From DASZCR01 sp035942915 (lineage in GTDB: Bacteria > Acidobacteriota > Blastocatellia > Pyrinomonadales > Pyrinomonadaceae), in the NCBI GenBank assembly GCA_035942915.1, contig DASZCR010000258.1, positions 1 through 9,788 of the forward strand: a stretch of DNA of 9,788 bases, written 5' to 3'. A model generated the notes under the pieces. The model saw only the letters and a list, made by a program, of their open reading frames with translations. It was not told where the DNA came from and made no database searches. Within the stretch, counting starts at the first letter, position 1. Each line of letters begins with the position of its first letter. Made by a program: the position numbers and the translations under genes. This document shows positions 5,892-9,788 of the stretch, piece after piece.

Positions 5892-6108
5892 TCACCGCGA
5901 CGCCCGCTCACTGTTCTTTCTCTCCAACAAGCCTTCTGCCGTGTCACGCAAGTTTCACGGAAGCGACGCGCACACGCCCCCGCACGCCGCCTCCGGCGGA
6001 CACCGCACAGCACAGACGCCCGAAAGCGACCGCACACGCGCGTCTCCTAAAACCCGCCTCACCCTTCTCTGAAGAGCCAACAACCCGGCTCGCCAAAAGA
6101 ATAAAGCC

Positions 6109-8670
6109 ATGAACAAGGTCAAACTTGCACACCATACTGCCGCGTCCGAAGCGCACGCCGCGCAGGAGACGGCCACCCACCAAGCTCTCAGTCCTTCGCG
6201 TTGCGTGCGTCTCGGACTCGTCACGGCGCTCGGCGTCGGGCTAACCTTCTGGTCGCCCGACGCGCCGCACGCGCAGCAGCGCCGCGTCCGCGAGCCGGGC
6301 GTTAAGGTAACGCGCATTGCGACGAGCAGCCGGGGCAAAGACAGCGTCGTCTCCATCTCCGGCGACGGCAACCTGAATCGTGCCCAGACGTTTCAGGAGA
6401 ACGGCAAGTTTCACGTTGTTCTGCCTTACGCGAAGACCGAGTTGCCCAATGGCGCGCCGCGCGGCGTGAAGATGCAGCGCGTCGGCGACTCACTGGAAAT
6501 CATCGTCCCCGTCAAACCCGGCGCGAGCGTCACGGTCAAGCCGAACTTCAGCAACCTCGACCTCGTCGTCAGCGGCGGCGTCGACGAAGCGACGGCCGAG
6601 CCGCAGCAGCAGGCGAAGCCGGAGACGGAAGCCGCGCGACAGACACGCGCCTCGGCGCAGCAGGCGCGCCAGCAGGCAGCGCGCGAACGCGCCACGACGC
6701 CCCGCGAGACGCAGCAGGGACGCCTCGAACAGCGCGCCTCGCGCCACGAAAGCGCGCAGCCTTCCAGCGCGCGCGCAGAAGACATGCCTGCGCAGACGCC
6801 GCACGCCGCGCCGCCACACGACCCGAACGCAGCGACTACAGCACAACCCATCGCGCCGCCCGTCGTCGAGACGGCTGCTGCGCCGGCAGCGACACAGCAA
6901 CAGCCGCAGGTCGCGGCCGTCGCAGCGGCGCAGACCGGCGGCGAGTCTTCCTCGTTCCTGTTCTCGATGACGGGATTGCTCGTCGTCGTCGGCGGGCTGG
7001 TCACGGGCGCGCTCCTGTTGCTCCTCTTCAGGCGTCGTCGTCGCTCCGAAGAGGACGCAGACCTGATGTCGTCGGAAGCAGAGGATGTGAAGGAAGCGAA
7101 GGCCGAGCGTCAGCGCGAGAAGGCCGAGCGAAAGCGGCGCAAGGCCGAGGCGAAACGGGAGAAGAAGAAGGCGTCCGTCGTCGAGAGCGTCGAGATGCCG
7201 ACCGAAGAGCCTTTCGAGAGTTACAAGGGCGACCGCCGCAAGCAGAGCGTCTCCGTCGCACACGACCGGCGCAAGGGCGGCGGCGAGTTGCTCACGCATC
7301 AGGTGCAGAACGGCGCGCTCGTGCCGGAAGGCGGCGCGGATAAGTCTGAGCGCAAGGCAGAGGTGGTGCGCGCGGCGAGCGCGAGCGCCCCGGCCGTGCT
7401 CTTCGGCGCATACCGCATTGACCAGGAGGTAACGAAACTCGTGCAGGGCGAGGCGCACAGCATCGACGTGCTGGCTTCGCGTGCGACCGACGACCGCCGC
7501 GCCATCGAGACTTCGCTCGTCAAAGTTCTACAGTCGGAGGAGTCGAGCGAGGACGGGAAGCGGCGTGCGCGTGGGGCTTTGGAAGAGTACGGTTTCGTCG
7601 CGCGCCAGAGCGCGGCGTTGCTGCTCGCGCCCGACGCATACGAACGCGCGACGGCCGCGCGCGTGCTCGGACAGGTGCGCGCCGCCTCTTCGCTGCCGTT
7701 CCTGCTCGAAGCCCTCTACGACACCGAACAGGTGGTGCGCACGGAGGTCGTCACAAGCCTCGGTGCGCTCGCGTTACCGAAGGCCATCGGCGCGCTGCTC
7801 GACATGGCTCGCCGTTACCCGGAGATTCCGGCCTCGCTGCTCGGTAACGTCTTGACGGCCTGCTCGGTCGAGTCTCTCGAACTGAGCTTTGCAGACCCGC
7901 AAGACAGTCGCACCTTTGCGCAGAGCGGCGAAGATTTCACGGGCGAGATTATCGGTCTGGACTCGGTCGGCGTTATCGAACAACTGCCCGAATGGCTCGA
8001 AGACGACACGCTGGCCGACGCGCTCGAACGCCTCGTGAGCGTTGACGTGGAAGCGCGCATCTCGGCCGCGCAATCGCTGGCGCAGTTTCAGGTGCGCCGC
8101 TCGGTGGAGGCTCTGGCGGCGATGGCGCGCTACGACGAGGATGCGGCCGTGCGTGCCGCCGCCGTCACGAGTCTCGGCCACATCGACCACGAATCCGTCT
8201 TCGCCTTCATCCTGCTGGCGATGGCCGACGAGGCGCGCGAGGTACGCGCGGCGGCGGCGCGCGCGCTGACGAGTCTGAACATCGAGCGCGCTGACGCATA
8301 CGTGCGCCTCATGGAATCGGCCGATGCGGAGACCTTGCGCGACGTGGCGCAGGCCTGTCTCAAGACGGGACTCGGCGCGCAGGCCGTCAATCGTCTTGCC
8401 AGCGAAGACCGTCGTCAGGCTTATGAGTCGTTCTCGCTGCTCTCGCTGCTCGTGCGCGCGGGCGAGACGCGCCTTGTGCTCGAAGCCGTCGAGAAGCACG
8501 CTGACACGAACGTGCGTCTGGCGGCCATCCGGCTGCTCGGTCAGATGGGCGACGCTGAGGTGGTCGAACAGTTGCGCGAGTTGGCGACGCACGGCGGAGT
8601 GCCGGAGAAGGTGCGCGCGTCGATTCTCGCAGCCGTCCATCACACGGCCGACTTGCAGGAAACCGTCTGA
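6109..8670 (+). CDS. AMIN-like / single-TM / cytoplasmic HEAT-repeat membrane protein
   Basis: An 853-residue protein of unknown function that spans the inner membrane. In order: a hydrophobic signal segment (about 33-48) ending in a possible Ala-x-Ala site near 55; a beta-rich domain (about 66-157) resembling AMIN domains; a Gln/Ala/Pro/Arg-rich linker (about 160-280); a strong TM helix (about 283-307) followed by RRRRR; a very basic Lys/Glu/Arg coiled-coil-like segment (about 327-355); and from about 430 an alpha-helical region with HEAT-like repeats, clearest at 508-566, 640-725 and 775-845 (for example VRAAAVTSLGHI). AMIN domains are known to anchor envelope proteins to peptidoglycan or at division and secretion sites. 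HEAT repeats bind protein partners. A scaffold linking the periplasm to a cytoplasmic partner is my inference. The ATG at 6109 has only a weak ribosome site. The 217-bp gap behind the response regulator is C-rich, with no convincing promoter or terminator. Confidence 0.85.
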   Translation: MNKVKLAHHTAASEAHAAQETATHQALSPSRCVRLGLVTALGVGLTFWSPDAPHAQQRRVREPGVKVTRIATSSRGKDSVVSISGDGNLNRAQTFQENGKFHVVLPYAKTELPNGAPRGVKMQRVGDSLEIIVPVKPGASVTVKPNFSNLDLVVSGGVDEATAEPQQQAKPETEAARQTRASAQQARQQAARERATTPRETQQGRLEQRASRHESAQPSSARAEDMPAQTPHAAPPHDPNAATTAQPIAPPVVETAAAPAATQQQPQVAAVAAAQTGGESSSFLFSMTGLLVVVGGLVTGALLLLLFRRRRRSEEDADLMSSEAEDVKEAKAERQREKAERKRRKAEAKREKKKASVVESVEMPTEEPFESYKGDRRKQSVSVAHDRRKGGGELLTHQVQNGALVPEGGADKSERKAEVVRAASASAPAVLFGAYRIDQEVTKLVQGEAHSIDVLASRATDDRRAIETSLVKVLQSEESSEDGKRRARGALEEYGFVARQSAALLLAPDAYERATAARVLGQVRAASSLPFLLEALYDTEQVVRTEVVTSLGALALPKAIGALLDMARRYPEIPASLLGNVLTACSVESLELSFADPQDSRTFAQSGEDFTGEIIGLDSVGVIEQLPEWLEDDTLADALERLVSVDVEARISAAQSLAQFQVRRSVEALAAMARYDEDAAVRAAAVTSLGHIDHESVFAFILLAMADEAREVRAAAARALTSLNIERADAYVRLMESADAETLRDVAQACLKTGLGAQAVNRLASEDRRQAYESFSLLSLLVRAGETRLVLEAVEKHADTNVRLAAIRLLGQMGDAEVVEQLRELATHGGVPEKVRASILAAVHHTADLQETV

Positions 8671-8700
8671 CGTGCGGCGTGTCAGGCGGTGAAATGTTGG

Positions 8701-8729
8701 GTGACAAGAACGGCGCGGTCAGGCATAAT
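8701..8729 (+). promoter_or_regulatory. promoter of the second AMIN-like gene
   Basis: GTGACA (8701-8706, 5 of 6), an ideal 17-bp spacer and CATAAT (8724-8729, 5 of 6). Transcription should start near 8736, giving a leader of about 32 nt. TCAGGC occurs at 8682-8687 and 8719-8724 and inverted (GCCTGA) at 8734-8739. The outer copies extend to a perfect 8-bp inverted repeat (8682-8689 with 8732-8739) that frames the promoter and could be an operator. Confidence 0.65.
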
Positions 8730-8767
8730 TGCCGCCTGAACTCTTACCGTTTGACCGAGCTACCGCA

Positions 8768-9788
8768 ATGCCCCAAAAAACATTCTCTCAAATGCTTCGC
8801 CACACTCGACTCGAACCGGCCGCAGCCTTGCCTGCGGCGCTACTTCTGGTCTGCTGCGTCTGCCTGTTCTCGGCCGTCTCGCTCGGTCAACAACCGGGCA
8901 AGAGCGCGCCCGCGCAGACCGGCCAGAGGCAGCAGAAGGCGAAACAGATTTTCCTGTCGGGCAAGAACGAGTCGCCGCGCGGCTCAAGCGTCACCATTCG
9001 CTCCGATACGCCGCTCAACGATTACTCCGCCTATCGCAGCGGCGACCGCTTCTACGTCGTTATCCCGAAGGCCAATGCCAACTCGATGCCGCGCGGCACA
9101 AGCGGTCGCGGCTTCGCAGACATGCAGGTGCAGCAGCGCGGCAACGATGTCGTGCTCTCCTACAAACTGCAACCCGGAGCCAAGCCACGCGTCAATCAGA
9201 GATTCGACCGCCTCGACGTAGTCTTCGACACGGCCGAAGGCTCGTCCGCACAGAACACGGCGCAGAACACGACCACGCCGACGCGCACGCAGGAACCCGG
9301 CAACACACAACGCGGCAACGACGCGGCGCAGACCAACCCGCGACAGACCACGACGACACCCGACAACGCGACGCCCGCCGCCACCGACCCTGCGCGCACG
9401 AACACGCAGCAGCAATCCACCACGCAGACGCCGAACGTGCTCGCGCCCGGCGCAAGCACGCTGCCCGGCGGGACTCAAGCGCCACTCGACCCGACGGCCA
9501 CCGAATCGCCGCTCCCCGAAACCTCGCCGACGCCCGCTGACGCAGCCTCTCAGCAAGTGGCGCAGACGCAACCACCGGCCGCGACCGCGCCCATCACGAC
9601 CAACAGCCCGTCTGCCGCGCGCCCCTCGTCCGGCTCTTTCGCCGCCGCCGTCCTGAACAACTGGCCGGCCATCATCGGCATCCTTTTGCTCGCCGGGATG
9701 GTGCTCTTCATCGTGGCGCAACGCTCGGCCTCGCGTCGCGGCGCAGCGCGCCAGACCGAAGCCAAGACGACGACCACGACCACCGCTG
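8768..9788 (+). CDS. AMIN-like / Thr-Pro-Gln-rich linker / TM protein, C-terminus beyond the window
   Basis: The frame is open from an ATG at 8768 to the window edge (at least 340 codons, no stop). In order: a hydrophobic signal or anchor segment (about 18-40, with a three-Cys run of uncertain meaning, VCCVC); a beta-rich AMIN-like domain (about 58-155); a long Thr/Gln/Pro/Asn/Ala-rich low-complexity linker (about 158-288); and a TM helix (about 298-316), followed by a basic start of a cytoplasmic region (RSASRRGAAR) and a run of Thr. The periplasmic domain aligns by eye with that of the preceding gene: SDTPLN with GDGNLN, RFYVVIP with KFHVVLP, MQVQQRGNDVVL with MQRVGDSLEI, LQPGA with VKPGA and FDRLDVVF with FSNLDLVV. 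The two are probably tandem paralogues. Whether a HEAT region follows is not visible. The ribosome site is weak. Function is unknown. Confidence 0.85.
   Translation, partial: MPQKTFSQMLRHTRLEPAAALPAALLLVCCVCLFSAVSLGQQPGKSAPAQTGQRQQKAKQIFLSGKNESPRGSSVTIRSDTPLNDYSAYRSGDRFYVVIPKANANSMPRGTSGRGFADMQVQQRGNDVVLSYKLQPGAKPRVNQRFDRLDVVFDTAEGSSAQNTAQNTTTPTRTQEPGNTQRGNDAAQTNPRQTTTTPDNATPAATDPARTNTQQQSTTQTPNVLAPGASTLPGGTQAPLDPTATESPLPETSPTPADAASQQVAQTQPPAATAPITTNSPSAARPSSGSFAAAVLNNWPAIIGILLLAGMVLFIVAQRSASRRGAARQTEAKTTTTTTA

Noticed and set aside
5939..5960. CCGTG/CACGG inverted repeat in the gap after the response regulator
   Set aside because: Five base pairs with a 12-nt loop and no T-tract; too weak to call a terminator or an operator.
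6490..7458. 322-codon minus-strand frame opposite the AMIN-HEAT gene
   Set aside because: The plus-strand frame has clear domains, a TM helix and repeats. The minus frame is an Arg/Leu-rich shadow.
8984..9721. 245-codon minus-strand frame opposite the second AMIN-like gene
   Set aside because: The plus frame from 8768 encodes a signal segment, a domain homologous to its neighbour and a TM helix. The minus frame is Gly/Arg/Val-rich with no motif.

Overview
The window is GC-rich chromosomal bacterial DNA with no phage, insertion-sequence or plasmid hallmarks. A CIRCE/HrcA-type groESL operon, a PurC of the ~300-residue form, a stand-alone Fis-type HTH protein, and two transmembrane proteins with an AMIN-like periplasmic domain (one joined to cytoplasmic HEAT repeats) together suggest Acidobacteriota, possibly Blastocatellia. 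That placement is inference from gene style; no rRNA or other decisive marker is present.

Left half, all on the minus strand, in transcription order: a DinB-superfamily protein (4862-4386), purC (4202-3291), cvpA (3198-2686), a small Fis-like HTH protein (2622-2365), then groES (2093-1764) and groEL (1685-42). The chaperonin pair has its own sigma70-like promoter (2304-2277), one CIRCE operator just downstream of its -10 box, a second CIRCE 76 bp further into the leader, and a further inverted half-site spanning the -10 box. purC has a plausible promoter of its own.

Two intergenic spaces on this strand, dinB-purC and purC-cvpA, each hold an inverted array of 7-bp units. Their consensus sequences differ (GGTGATR and, more degenerate, GTCTNRA), but the design is the same: head-to-head arms, a unique loop, and an end that runs into the preceding gene and supplies its TAA stop codon.

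Right half, all on the plus strand: an OmpR/PhoB-type response regulator (5112-5891) with an extended -10 promoter and no histidine kinase nearby; an 853-residue membrane protein (6109-8670) with signal segment, AMIN-like domain, low-complexity linker, one TM helix, basic coiled coil and HEAT repeats; and a second AMIN-like/linker/TM protein (8768 onward) that runs off the window and is recognisably homologous to the first over its periplasmic domain. The last gene has a good promoter of its own at 8701-8729.

The best candidates for something undescribed are the tandem AMIN-TM protein pair, which could link an envelope or peptidoglycan signal to a cytoplasmic HEAT scaffold next to an orphan response regulator, and the pair of heptad inverted arrays that have taken over gene 3' ends.
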